Notes under the pieces: generated by a model
The model's database searches: none
Told to the model about the DNA's origin: nothing
What the model saw: only the letters and a program-made list of their open reading frames with translations
From: Rachicladosporium sp. CCFEE 5018
Taxonomy: Eukaryota; Ascomycota; Dothideomycetes; Cladosporiales; Cladosporiaceae
NCBI GenBank assembly: GCA_002077045.2
Contig: KZ111147.1
Span: 459,073-523,072 of the forward strand
DNA length: 64,000 nt
Direction: 5' to 3'
In this document: in pieces, positions 43,985 to 54,709 of the stretch
Layout: the number at the start of each line of letters is the position of its first letter
Position numbering within the stretch: the first letter of the stretch is position 1
Position numbers and translations under genes: made by a program

Positions 43985-44342
43985 CTGCAAAGGACTGCGA
44001 CTGCCCCGCATACTCCACGGGCTGCTTCACTCCCCGCTGAGTCGGCGGCACGGACTACTGTCGCTCGTCCGGTAGCACCAACTCCGATGCAGCATGCGCA
44101 GCCTAGGCGATAGAAGTGCTGCTGCATCCGAGCAATATAGAACTCCCAATCACGTCATTGGACGTGCGCCGCTGTAGTGGCAGCGGCAAATATGCACGCT
44201 TGGAAGAGACTTAGGAAGCTGGTAGGAGCATAGGTAAGGGAAGTGCACGACAACCATACACAAAGGCCGCAAGAAGTTACGCGTTAATTCATCATAGAGA
44301 CTTCTGATTACTATACACTCTCACCACCAAAGCTCCCCTCCA
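43985..44342. other. Intergenic, 0.36 kb
   Basis: Nothing recognised. Confidence 0.4.
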
Positions 44343-44800
44343 TCAACCAGGCACCGACGTCGCAGTCGGCATCGCCACAAACTGCGTCGTGGTCACTACA
44401 CTGATCTTGCCGGGCTGTCGGTCAATCGCTTCTTTCGTATTGTACAGCAAAACCAGGAGCCAGATCAGCAAGCCGGTTGTGACGGACCAGGTCATCCAGA
44501 CGCTGACTGCATTTGACGAGCTTGTGCTTTTTGGTTCGCCGCAAGTCACGCATGGTGCTGGCTCGGTCTCGTTGTTGGTGGGTTCTGCGGACTTGACGTT
44601 GTGATTGCAGCAGTTGATCTGGACTTGCGCTGGGGCTGGTAGAGGTGCTGGCGCGGGAGTGATCGGGTTAAGTGCTTCGTAGGATGGCGAGGCGCTGTGG
44701 CGAAAGTTAAGGGGGATTGAAGAGACTAAGTGTGATGAAGTGCGTACAGTTTCTCGATGTCGGCGGCATTGGCACCGTGGGAGCATTGTCGAGAAGCCAT
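44343..44800 (-). CDS. Small single-pass membrane protein, unknown function
   Basis: Two exons (44748-44800, 44343-44694) with a 53-nt intron give 134 residues starting MASRQCSHGANAADIEKL. The splice was chosen because it joins the only ATG-started upstream frame to the long frame in phase with GT/AG ends. The middle is Pro/Ala-rich (ITPAPAPLPAPAQVQ), followed by a Cys pair motif CVTCGEPK, then one transmembrane helix (WMTWSVTTGLLIWLLVLLYN) and a short C-terminal tail. An N-terminal Cys and the CVTC segment could bind metal; that is speculation. I do not recognise the family. Confidence 0.6.
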
Positions 44801-45368
44801 TTGTGACAGTTGAGGTCTGATGCCTCGTTGCTTTGTCTCGTACACAGATCAATGAGAAACTCTGCGACTTGCTGCAGCTGCTTAAGCATGTGAACCCTAT
44901 CGCATACCTTTGCGAAGGAAGAGGCAGTGCAGTGGCGCGAGCCCCCCTGTCACGGCCATCCCTGAGGCTGTAGTTGCCTCTAAAGCCTCAGGCATTCACT
45001 TATTCGACTGCGCCCTGTGCACGTTGAAGCTATGCTTTTTGCCATAGGCTGCTTACGTTCCTGTGTAGATGCTTATCATCGTGTCACAAGCGGCCTCTCG
45101 AGTCCTGCCCCAGATTTGGTGGTCTCGCAAACGTGGTGAGGGCGGAAGAAGCCGTGCCATGGCGTGGTCGACGCTTGACAAAGGTCATATGACCTCGCAA
45201 TTGCTCAATCAGCTCTCAGGCCCATGACTCCAGCGAAAAGACCAAAGCCGCCCGAGTAACGTGGTCTCCGCCGTGATCGCTCTGTTGGTTTGCCGGATTG
45301 ACCGTCGCGGCGGGACACGCTGCTGCCACCGAAGTCGCCACTGGTCTGACGGTGGCTAGTACCCGTTG
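44801..45368. other. Intergenic, 0.57 kb
   Basis: Nothing recognised; a 67-residue minus frame at 45205-45408 has no ATG-supported gene structure. Confidence 0.4.
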
Positions 45369-45680
45369 CTAGATTTGCATCGGCATCTGGCTTACGTGTT
45401 CCGAGCAAAGGTGTTGCTCATATGGCGGAGGTGGGCTTTCTTCACGGACTGATGTGACTGTCCCGTGCTCGACCGGCAGAATGTGCCTAGTAGAGGATGC
45501 GGGACTCGTAGATTTAGACGCTGCTCCGTCCTCACTGTGGAACTGTTCATGGTGACAGTGTTGTTGTGTTCGATGGCTGATGTCGTCAACCCCTCGCCGT
45601 CGCCTTGTCTCATCTACGATGCCGCCACGTGCGAGGCTCGCGCTTTCGAAGCTCCTATAGGCAAGGCGGAGCATGTCCAT
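45369..45680 (-). CDS. Hypothetical ORF with PPPPY motif
   Basis: ATG-started frame of 103 residues, MDMLRLAYRSFESASLARGG at the start, ending with EESPPPPYEQHLCSEH. The frame stays open upstream of the ATG into a hydrophobic FFVIGLITSS segment, so a longer gene with an unseen 5' exon is possible. The PPPPY motif resembles the PY motif that recruits Rsp5-type ubiquitin ligases and is common in cytosolic tails of fungal membrane proteins. No domain recognised; weak call. Confidence 0.25.
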   Translation of the reverse strand: MDMLRLAYRSFESASLARGGIVDETRRRRGVDDISHRTQQHCHHEQFHSEDGAASKSTSPASSTRHILPVEHGTVTSVREESPPPPYEQHLCSEHVSQMPMQI

Positions 45681-46721
45681 GGTGACCAACGCGTCGCTAG
45701 CAGCGGTAGCCGTCGGATGGCAGTGGTGAAGATCTTGATGATGGGGCTGTGTCAAGGTGATGCGGCGATCGGAATCGGAACTGGTAATGAGACCGATCAC
45801 GAAGAACACTTCACCTACCTGGCATCGTAGTTTATAACTTGATCATCACTGTATTCAGGCTTTCAAATTAGTTGCATCACCATTGGCTGGTTCGCATCGT
45901 ATCGTGGGTGGTGCGACGTAATATTGTGAAGCATTGAAGCCTGGAGGGCGAAGCTTGACTGCCGCCGATCCTCCCGTCAGCACAGCCCACTGGCTGATTT
46001 TACGAGGCATCCTGTACGACAATTGCGCTACTGCCATAGTTCGCTAGACACAACATTTAATGTCCGCATAGCATCGTGCAAATGGTATTACTTACATCCA
46101 CAGCTGGAGAAGTCCACTTAAGAGCTACTGGGACTAACAAGATGCGTCATGTGCCTGAACCCTCTGGTATCCCTGCTGGACGGCCATCTACTTTTCGAAC
46201 ATGGGTCTCATGGCCCAAACGTTTGCGGCCTTGTGCGACCATGTCATGTGCGACTCCCCTGTCGATGCTTGCAGGTATCTCTACGTTGCATGGACCACTG
46301 TACATGACGTCGTCGGAAGGGATGGTACCCAGCCTGGGATCGTTTGAACAGTCGGAATCGCAATGGCTAAAAAGAGTCCGTCTATGAATCGGAGATACCC
46401 TCCTGGTAATCCAGGAACCCTGCGTCAGGTGGAGTCCTGGTTCGAGCACACTGGTGCCTTCCCAACATCCGGTGAGGTGCTTGAATGGCCGGCGCAGGAT
46501 ATGAGGAACAGGATGGTCCTGACTAGCCTGGCTTCGAAGGAGATGAAGAAAGCAACGAATGAAAAGTGTAGAGATGCTCTGTCAGCCTACCTTGGAGCTT
46601 GGCTCATACCACCAATGCCTGTCAGCCTACTGCGAGCCGTGTCTTGCTGAAATCGTCAATATGCATACCCCACCAGCGCCTCGCTAGAGCCCACAAACCT
46701 ATCTCACTCGCATCTGGATCC
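45681..46721. other. Intergenic, 1.0 kb
   Basis: No supported gene. A plus-strand frame at 46384-46650 (NRRYPPGNPGTLRQVESWFE) looks protein-like but is short and has no recognised family. Confidence 0.4.
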
Positions 46722-47940
46722 TCACTTCCCATCCTTTTTCTTACGAAGACTCTGACCTTCACCGTCAAAGTAGTGCTTCTTCTTTTGCTCCGCGTCGGCT
46801 TCAGCCTGTCCCTCCTTGTTGCGCAGAGGCTTGATCTCGTAGCCGAAGAACAGCTTGTTGGGTGGCAGTCGAAGTGGCTGCGGGCCGTTGCGATTCTGTA
46901 CAGTCCGCGGCATGCCGGGTATGGCCATGCTACCTGACTGTGCGACTGGTGTCGATGCACCTGGTGTTGACGCTGGCGTGAGAACAGCAGCCTTACCCTT
47001 CTTGTTCACCAGCTTGTGGCCACCACCAGAGAAGTGAGATGTCGCCTTCGCGTGACCGAGAGCTGCTGTGTCCGAGCTAGGTGCGATTGCGGAGTAGTTG
47101 ATCGCTTGTGCCATGCTCCCCTCCGTATGCATCATGCCGCCCTTCCCTGCCATCGTGCTTCCAATGCTTCGTGGCGTACTCGTCCCACTCGCCCTCTGAG
47201 GTGCCACATAACCCAGCGGCTCCGCGAAGTCGACGTTCAAATCCGTCTCCTGCACACTGATTGCGCCCTTCTCACCTGCAGGCTTGACCTCCAGCACAGC
47301 CATCTCGTAGGTCATATCGTTGTAGCGAAAGGTGAAGACATCGCCGACTGTCAGACAGGAGAAGCCGCGGAAGGAGTTCTCGAGGACAGCTTTGGGGTCG
47401 GAGATGTCAAGGAATGAAGGACTTTGTGCTTGCAGCTTGATGAAGTTGCCGGCCGGGAGGTCTGTGGATTTGATCTGGAGGAGGTCGCCGGGCTCAAGGA
47501 GGAGTGTGTTCATGAGCTGTTCGCTGTTAGTCAGCTTCACCTTATTGATCTCTCCCAAGGGTGCATACCCAGTACGGCAGATAACATCGTCCCTCCTCTG
47601 CAGTGAATTCCAGCACACCGGCGTGCGTGCTCTTGCTCTTCGCGCCGTTCGTGAGCTCGAACAGCATAGGGTATGTGATGTGAAGCTGAGTAAGTTTGTC
47701 TAGTGCTGATGCCGGCATGAAGACCTTTCCACCGTGATTCGCCGACTCTCGCTCTGGCCCAGGCATCATGGCGACTGGGTAACAGCGGTAGTACTCGTCG
47801 AAGCGTCGAGGTCGTGCGCCACGGGCGAGCATGGCGCGTTGGTACATGCCCATCGCATCGTCTTCGTCTCCGTTGAAGTAGTAGGACTGGGAGAGAAGTC
47901 AGCGACGATGTAGGTGCAGGGGACTTCAGATACTGACCAT
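46722..47940 (-). CDS. UFD1: Ubiquitin fusion degradation protein UFD1
   Basis: UFD1 with NPL4 is the CDC48/p97 cofactor that extracts ubiquitinated substrates in ERAD and chromatin turnover. Exons: 47938-47940, 47569-47886, 46722-47516; introns 51 and 52 nt; 371 residues. The first exon is just the ATG, joined to SYYFNGDEDDAMGMYQRAML; an alternative start is the later Met of MGMYQRAML. The UT3 domain reads FDEYYRCYPVAMMPGPERES, GKVFMPASALDKL, ITYPMLFELTN, GVLEFTAEEGRCYLPYW, then across the second intron LMNTLLLEPGDLLQIKSTDL. The C-terminal part has PNKLFFGYEIKPL and ends in a basic tail, as in fungal UFD1. Confidence 0.95.
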
Positions 47941-48827
47941 GGTTGCGAAGTTGTTGGTGAGTAGAAGGAAGGAGTAGGTACCTAGGAAGGTATATGGTCT
48001 ACGCCAGATGTGTGTCCAGTGGTAGTGAATCCGGCGTTATCGGATTTAGACGATGACGGAGTTCTGATTGGGGGACGTCGAACTTGACCTCACCTGCTAA
48101 GTCATCTATCTATTGTGATTCTGGTACACCGGTCATGCGGTTTCACAGCCAGTCACGATATAATGGTTGCTTAGCATTGTTCATCCATCACTTGATACCT
48201 CTTCATTACGACATGTCATCTGCCCTTGTCCTCCGCACGAGCAGCGTTCCGTATAGCTTGAGTCCTACACACGGCACCAGGCGCCTTTCGAGTCTTGTGC
48301 ACTATCTTCCCATCCTGTTCAAGAACCCCGCAATATGTCATCGAAGTACGCGCTCGGACACGATCTCCGCTCAGTGATGACTGGGAGTGAATCTCATGGA
48401 ATTGTGCGCCTCGATAGAGCCCTTGAACAGGTCTGCTGCAACGAATTCAAAGTAGGTATTGGCAATTGCGATGTTGCCTATTCTCACTTTAGCACTATGC
48501 TCAAGGTGCTCAAGTGTATGGTCTACAGGATACGCTGGCGGTATGGTATCGTTCTCGTTGTCTCATCACTTCAATGCCTCGATCTCCTCACTCAGAATTA
48601 GGCTTCCGCACGTGACAGACAGTATGCGTGCTCTAGTATGGCAATAGAGCATTCATGTGATACGCTAATGCACGCTTGCAGCTACTGAAGCAGCAACGGC
48701 GGCGATGAGCATTGAAATATGTCGACTCACTCGAGCACTCGACAATAACACTCATACACTCGACAATACCAACCACCGAGATTGTTCGCGCTTCTGTTCC
48801 GACTCCCATCAGACAAGAGCCACTACG
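47941..48827. other. Intergenic, 0.89 kb, UFD1 promoter side
   Basis: Holds the UFD1 promoter and the leader of the coiled-coil gene. Two short ATG-started frames (48212 and 48335) have no recognisable features. Confidence 0.4.
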
Positions 48828-50396
48828 ATGTTCAGTCATATCGAGACCATCGATCTCAGCAACGACGACGACATGAGTACGCCAGCTGTCAAGCACTTCG
48901 CTGGGAAGGGCATTGATGGTACGACTGCTGGCAAGGTCACGCTCACATCACGAGGCAGCAAGGACCGCAGTTCGCTCGCTGTACTCCGCGCTCGCTATGC
49001 AGCACCAAGTATGTTCACCAGCACGCTTTCCTTGAAAAAAGGCTACTGACTGTGACAGCACCCCTCACTCCAGTCATGAAGACTGTATCGACGAAGCGCA
49101 AGGCTCACGACGACGACAATGAAGCTTCCCGCAAGTCAGCCACCGTCGAGTCAGCCGGCGGATTCAAGCTTCCGACATCCATCGATCAAATCCGCAAGAT
49201 CTTCCCCGACAGCAACTTGAGTCTCTCCAAGAAGTCGACCAGCAAGCATACGGTGCAGCACACGAAGTCAGCATTGCCGAAGAAGCTCAATGCTGCCCGC
49301 GGAGAGACTGTACCAGCTAAGCTCCTATTGATCATGACTTGAACATGGCAGACTAATCTGTATCAGCATCGCAAGCTCACCCTCAACACCGACTCTCGCA
49401 TCAAATCTCAGCTCACATCCCCACCTTCCTCCGCAATCAAGACCACAGCAGTCGAGTCCCCGCTCTTCTGCACGCCTCCCCCACCAAGCAACCCGCTACG
49501 ACCAAGCAGCCCTCCACCCTCCAGCAGTGCGCAGCGTGACTATGAGCAGGCTCAAGCCGAGCTGCAGAATGCGCCCAAGAAGGCGCCTCGCAAGTACAAG
49601 CGCTCTTCCTTCGTATCGTCGCGCCCGCGATGACACGGATGACGAGGAGGACCTTCTCGAGGCCAAGACCGAGGATCAGGATGGCAGTGCCGGCAATTAG
49701 CAGAGCGCTGCGACCCTGGCTAGCTCAGATCTCTGGTCGACTAGCAGTACTGGCATCTACGGAATCCTCGGCCCCAAGAGGGACTCCCAGGAGACCCCTC
49801 CGGCTCCGACCAAGAAGTCCAGCAAGGCGTCGAACCAGGACTTCGGCCCTCCGCTCCCGGCTCCAGTCTCCCAGTATTCAGCCATCCAGGCTCTACTCTC
49901 CCAAGCCACCCAGCAGACACAGCAACGCACAGCACAGCAGGCGCAGACAGAGCACACAGCGCAGCTTCAGCAGATCGTCCAAGACCTGCTCGCAAATCTA
50001 ACTCATATCAGCCAAGTCCCCACCATCATCGCTGCCCAGCAGCAAGTCTTTAACCACCAACTCGCCGCTAAACAGCAAGTCTTCGACCACAAGTACCGCG
50101 ACATGGGATCCTTCAACGCTGAGCTGCATCGCCGCCTCCTTGAGGTCGAGCGCGACGACAATCGCTTCAACAATGGCACATTCCCGAATACTCAGTTTGA
50201 GAGTCGTGTCGCTACTGTAGAGAGGGAGCAGGTGGACGTCAAAAAGCAATTCGACGAGCAGTGTCGCAGGTTTGTTGGGGGAACGAATGGAGGGTTTATG
50301 GAGAGGGACGTTAAGGTTGCAAACCTTGAGAAGGAGTTGGATAGGGTGATTGGGGAGTTCGAGGAGTTGAAGAGGATGAGAAAGAAGGAGGAGTGA
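48828..50396 (+). CDS. Hypothetical nuclear-type coiled-coil protein
   Basis: Four-exon model (48828-49008, 49059-49309, 49367-49612, 49701-50396) gives 457 residues, starting MFSHIETIDLSNDDDMSTPA. The N-terminal half is basic and disordered with NLS-like KKAPRKYKRSS; the C-terminal third is Gln-rich and heptad-like (QQTQQRTAQQAQTEHTAQLQ, then DVKVANLEKELDRVIGEFEE), a coiled coil. The first two introns (50 and 57 nt) are convincing, with CTGAC and CTAAT branch points. The third (49613-49700, 88 nt) has a weak GTATCG donor and removes an acidic, coding-like stretch that otherwise brings a frame change and an in-frame TAG, so a damaged gene is the alternative. Family not recognised. Confidence 0.6.
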
Positions 50397-51102
50397 AGAG
50401 GCGTTGAGTGAGGTGAGTTTGACTGAATTTATCACGAAACTGTGCTCCCGCTGACACAGTACAGCGACAAACCACACACACGAGCAGCATCATATGAGCA
50501 TAAGCGGCACGAGAAAACCGGAGAGAGCAGGAAGGGAATATCGCAAGGCTGCTCTCCCCCGGGCATTGATACCCCAGACGGGTACTGTGGCTTAGCATAG
50601 AGTAGCATGGGAAAGGCACCAATTGTTATGTGAACGTGACGTAGCAGGACAACTTTCCATGGTAAACCGTAAATACTCGATTCCGAGGCTATGTCTCCCG
50701 GGTTCCATCAACTTTCCTTTGCTGCCATGCACCGCGCCGATAGCGCTAACTTAGCGGCAACATTTCAACAAGAAGCCTTCTCTTCACGCGAGCGGTAAAT
50801 GGTGTGTATTGTATTCTTCTCCGCGACAACGCACCGCGCAACTTCGATGTCGTGGCTGAACGTCTAGCAGCACGAGCAAGGCGATGTTGCTGCTGAGAGG
50901 TTTCGTGGTTCACATGCACTTCTTTGTGCATTGCATGACTCTCGACAACGCTCTTGGCACAGCATCGCTATGTCAAGCTGGTGTGCGTTACCAGAGGGCT
51001 AGGCAATGTGATTTGTGAGAGCGTCGCATGCTTCCAAGATCTCAGCCCCTCGCACTTGCCGATCTCGTTTCGTTGACCTCCAAGACACTGAACTTTGCTG
51101 CT
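50397..51102. other. Intergenic, 0.7 kb (convergent ends)
   Basis: Between the convergent 3' ends of the coiled-coil gene and SEC72. Nothing recognised. Confidence 0.4.
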
Positions 51103-51717
51103 TCACGACCTCCCCTTCCGCCCCTCAATCTCCTTCGCCAACCCCTCCAACTCAGCCAAATTCGCCCTCTCCGGCCCAGCCTTCTCGAACTCCAGTCCCT
51201 GCCTCACCCACTCTGCAGCCTCCTCCCACCTGCCCATCTCCTTCAGACAGACACCCCTCCGAAACCAACCCTTCACATTCCCCACCCGCTTCATCTCCAC
51301 GCTCACCTCGGCGTCCACGCTCGCTTCCGGCCAGAGCTGTTGTGCCATAGCCGCCTGTGCTCGATTGCCGTACAGCGCTGACAGCTCCTCTCGCACCAAT
51401 CCAGAGGCTTCCCAAGCCGGTCGATCGGACGCCATGCGAATGGCTAGTGTGTAGAGCTGGCTGGCTTCGGGGTATGAGCCTTTCTTGTACGATGCGTTTC
51501 CAGATTCGCGAAGCTTGGTGATCTGGACTGAGCGTTTGGGGTTCACTGGCATGGGCGGAGGAGGCACTTGAGGCGAGGTGTCGAGCGAGATGAAGAGGCG
51601 GTGCAATTTGTTTAGGTCTGTGAGGGAGGCTTCGAGGGAGGGGTCGGTGGAGGTGAGGGCTTTTGTCGCGGGGTCGAGGGTGAGGGGAAGGTGGGTGTAG
51701 GTTGATGGAGCTTCCAT
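51103..51717 (-). CDS. SEC72: ER protein translocation subunit Sec72 (TPR protein)
   Basis: Intronless, 204 residues from the ATG at 51717 (MEAPSTYTHLPLTLDPATK). Peripheral subunit of the Sec62/63 translocon for post-translational import into the ER; the TPR region docks cytosolic Hsp70. Family marks are LEASLTDLNKLHRLFISLD, the linker PPPPMPVNPKRSVQITKLRE, and TPR helices GNASYKKGSYPEASQLYTLA, ALYGNRAQAAMAQQLWPEA and GWFRRGVCLKEMGRWEEAAE. The frame is open upstream to 51885, but similarity starts at MEAPS, so I took this start. No membrane segment, as expected. Confidence 0.93.
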   Translation of the reverse strand: MEAPSTYTHLPLTLDPATKALTSTDPSLEASLTDLNKLHRLFISLDTSPQVPPPPMPVNPKRSVQITKLRESGNASYKKGSYPEASQLYTLAIRMASDRPAWEASGLVREELSALYGNRAQAAMAQQLWPEASVDAEVSVEMKRVGNVKGWFRRGVCLKEMGRWEEAAEWVRQGLEFEKAGPERANLAELEGLAKEIEGRKGRS

Positions 51718-53069
51718 GGTGGCTGGTATGTTGGGCTTGAAGTCCACTGTAGTGTCTTGCGTGGTCGTGAGTCCAATGTTGATTGTGGTAGTCACTGCCA
51801 TGTCGAGATGTGACGATCTGGCATGTGCTCCGGCTTCACATTTCCCCGTCGCCGCGATCTGCACCATACGGCTCGGCGCGTTCATGCATCACGAAGCCAA
51901 AAGCGCCACCATTCCTGCACCTCATCTCCCTTCTTTCTATGGGTGCATGTCCATTGCCTTCCCGAAGCCTCGGGGCATTCGTATGCCCAAAACTTCGCGT
52001 AGGCTCTTCGTTGCTGACGATCACATTGCCACGCAACGGATACGGTCTCATCACCTGCCTTCAGCCGCGAAAGGCTCTGCATCGCGGCATATCGATCAAG
52101 ACCCACTCATCTCGTCCGCTGGGCGACGTCGACTCACTTGGGCGGCTTGGCTGGCGATCTTCCCAAATCTAGCGTTCATCGGCGCAACACTTGCAGTATG
52201 CTCCAGGGACGCAACTCCGTTCGTTGGAAGTGCTTGCTTCGATTGACCTTTGCCGACGAAGCGTGTCGGTACTGGCAATGCTGCACAGTCAAGGGAAGCT
52301 TTATGATCGAGTCTAGATACACAGACGCAGCCCCGTTGTCTTGAAGCGGTGTGAACGCTCATGAGTTCGACTTGATTGCACTTCAGTCAATGACAACTAA
52401 GCAGGAGCTGACATCACCAAATGCGTAGCGTTGCGACTCGTTTCGGCATTCCACTCGCTAAAATATCGGTACTACAATAGCGCAGACATCACGATGACAT
52501 CGTGGCTCAGCATCCTGCCAAGGTCTATCACGTTGACTGGGCATCGAACTCTTAACTCCACTTCAGACATTGAAAGTGCTTGTCTTCGCCGCTTCATGGT
52601 GTTCAATGGTTGAGGGAACTTCCCAAGTACCGAGACGGCAATGCATCCGCTATTCATACTGCGTTTGAAACAGCTTGGCAAATCTTGGGGCGCTCGTCAC
52701 TGTCATCAGCCACGGTAGCTATGACCAGATGGTTTCCGGCGGTGCTGCGATGGTCCCGAGGAGGTTACGCTGGCTGTTACTTCCAGGCCTATGATGGGCT
52801 AATCACTTTGATCGCTCGACCTTACATTTATCCGGAGCAGACTCCATCGAGGGCGCAGTCCTCTCACAACTCACCACGATGTGCGTAAGCGTGTGTACGA
52901 TACGCTGGGCATACCGTCTTGCTGGGCGCTTGTCGATGAGAGACGTGAAGGTGGTATATCTTTGCTCTGCTGCACTCATACTCGCCCATACTTCCATCAC
53001 CAATCCACTGCGCTACTCCATAACATCAGCCCTCCGTACAAGCAACTTTCAATCTGTCCACTTGCGATC
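51718..53069. other. Intergenic, 1.35 kb
   Basis: SEC72 promoter side and promoter of the Cys-rich GPI protein gene. Open frames on both strands carry no recognisable features. Confidence 0.45.
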
Positions 53070-53794
53070 ATGCTCACACTCACCCGTATCAGCGTCCTCG
53101 CTCTCGCCACCATCTCCGCAGTCCTCGCACAAGATGTCGAGACAGACGATATCCCCCAGCGCTGCCTGAGCGTCTGCGCAAACGTCGTGAGCCTCTCGCA
53201 AGGCTGTGACACGACCGACAACGACGATACAGCACGTCTGAACTGCATCTGCACGAATCCGACCGCCAGCACCGAGATCCCGCTTTGCAATGCTTGCTTG
53301 ACCGAGGTGGAGAACGACCCGGACAGTATGTACACCCATGTCATTTTACAAAGGACGGTGTGGGCCTGACTTCTCGTGCAGATAATGTAGCAGACATCGC
53401 CCGCTCCTGCAGCTTCGCCAGCACGACCTTCGCCGCATCTCTCACTTCCGCCACTTCCGGCGCCACATCCAGCCAGGCGACCAACACCGCATCTCTGACC
53501 GCGTTCATTTCCTCCGCCGCGTCATCAGCTGCTAGCGCCGCACAGTCCACCTTGAGCAGTGTTGCCAGCTCTGCTTCGTCCGCCGCTTCCAGCGCCGTCA
53601 TCTCGGCTTCTGATACTGCGAGCTCGGCTACTGCAGGCACACTCTCAAGCGTCACCAATGGAGCTGGCAGTGCAGTCTCGAGCGCTACGCAAGCTGTGGC
53701 TTCGCAGACTGGCAATGCGGGTGCTGTTGTGACTGCGATGCCGATGCTTGGCGCGGGCGCTGGAATTGTGGTGGCTATTTTGGGGATGATGTAG
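53070..53794 (+). CDS. CFEM-like Cys-rich GPI-anchored cell surface protein
   Basis: Two exons (53070-53325, 53382-53794) around a 56-nt intron with a GTATGT donor give 222 residues. Signal peptide MLTLTRISVLALATISAVLA, then a domain with eight cysteines (RCLSVC, GC, NCIC, LCNAC, SC) before residue 100. The order recalls the CFEM domain, but the spacing differs, so I call it CFEM-like. A long Ser/Ala/Thr-rich stalk follows (AASSAASAAQSTLSSVASSA), and the end is hydrophobic (MLGAGAGIVVAILGMM) after small residues, a GPI-attachment signal. Expected on the outer plasma membrane or wall; haem binding is known for some CFEM proteins but is not shown here. Confidence 0.82.
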
Positions 53795-54709
53795 AGGATC
53801 GAGAGGAAGTGGAAAGAGAGATATGGCGGAACGAGAGCGTTCCACAAGGGCACATCATGTCCTCCTCGAACGACTGGTGACTTAGTCAAATTAGATCGAC
53901 CCAATGCAAGCGGAAGGTCATCCTGCGTCGTGCCTTCCTCACGTTTGCTCGCTTGACGTGATTGCCCTGCCTTGAGAAAGGCCAAGACTTGTGTCACTGG
54001 AGCTTTTTCTCCGAGACACACAAAACCCCATCCTACACCCATTGTTATCATATACAATGCTTATAGGGCTGTTAGCACGTGTTCACTATTCAGCGACACA
54101 AGTGACGCATTTCTCGGCGCCGAGTGACGGAAGTAGCGGTTTGCAATGAAGAGAGAGCGCCGTAAATGACGGTTCAGAGTGATGGCAGCGCCGCAAGTGA
54201 CGGTTAGGAGTGACGAATATCTCGGCACGTGCTATCACCGACGGCGGGACAGGTAGTAGGGCGGAACGCCCGCCGCTAGGGGGTAGGGGGTAGCGGTATA
54301 CACTACAAATATGTTGTCTACTCAACTTCCATCAACAATCTTCTATTACTGGATCCGCAAACATACTTCAACAATTTGTGGTCTACGATAAGGTAAGGCA
54401 TCGGATGCACAGACCGGCTTCTTTGCTTAGCGCCTTCTAGCGTGCCGATCTTTCGGGATCACCCTCTGAAACCGACCACAGACGCCGCCCTTGAAACACC
54501 CCCTCGACCCCATCAGCCCCAATTTCCACCGCGCCACCCTGTCCTCCCTGTCCACCACCACCGCAACAGCCCCTGCATACCCTTGTCATTCGCATAGCAC
54601 ATCCATACACTATTCGCATACACCGCGCTTGCAGGACCATACAGCGTTGACCATTGGCGAGCGCGACTAACACAAGGGCTGAAGGGACAATAACCCACAA
54701 CAGTCCACA
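53795..54709. other. Intergenic, 0.9 kb, upstream of CLA4
   Basis: Contains the TGACG cluster at 54101-54215 and a 12-bp palindrome. No gene recognised; it should include the CLA4 promoter. Confidence 0.5.
54101..54215 (+). promoter_or_regulatory. Cluster of five TGACG motifs in degenerate repeats
   Basis: TGACG occurs on the same strand at 54103, 54125, 54167, 54198 and 54211. Three units begin GCGCCG at 54117, 54157 and 54188; the last two agree at about 23 of 28 positions (GCGCCGNAARTGACGGTT core). The first unit overlaps the perfect palindrome CTCGGCGCCGAG (54113-54124). TGACG is the half-site of ATF/CREB-type bZIP factors. The cluster lies about 500 bases before CLA4; function is inferred. 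Confidence 0.45.

Noticed and set aside
46430..46460. GGTTCGAGC, tRNA B-box candidate
   Set aside because: Flanking bases do not form a 5-bp T stem and no A box lies at the right distance.
46363..46650. Plus-strand frame beginning near NRRYPPGNPG
   Set aside because: Short, no recognised family, no neighbouring exon; kept only as a note in the intergenic entry.
48335..48601. ATG-started frame before the coiled-coil gene
   Set aside because: Short, no homologous features; probably chance or leader sequence.
51716..52246. 176-residue plus frame opposite SEC72 start
   Set aside because: No domain; partly antisense to SEC72; non-ATG start.
52520..52570. B-box-like GTTCGATGC on the minus strand, tRNA candidate
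   Set aside because: No T-stem pairing on either side and no acceptor stem.
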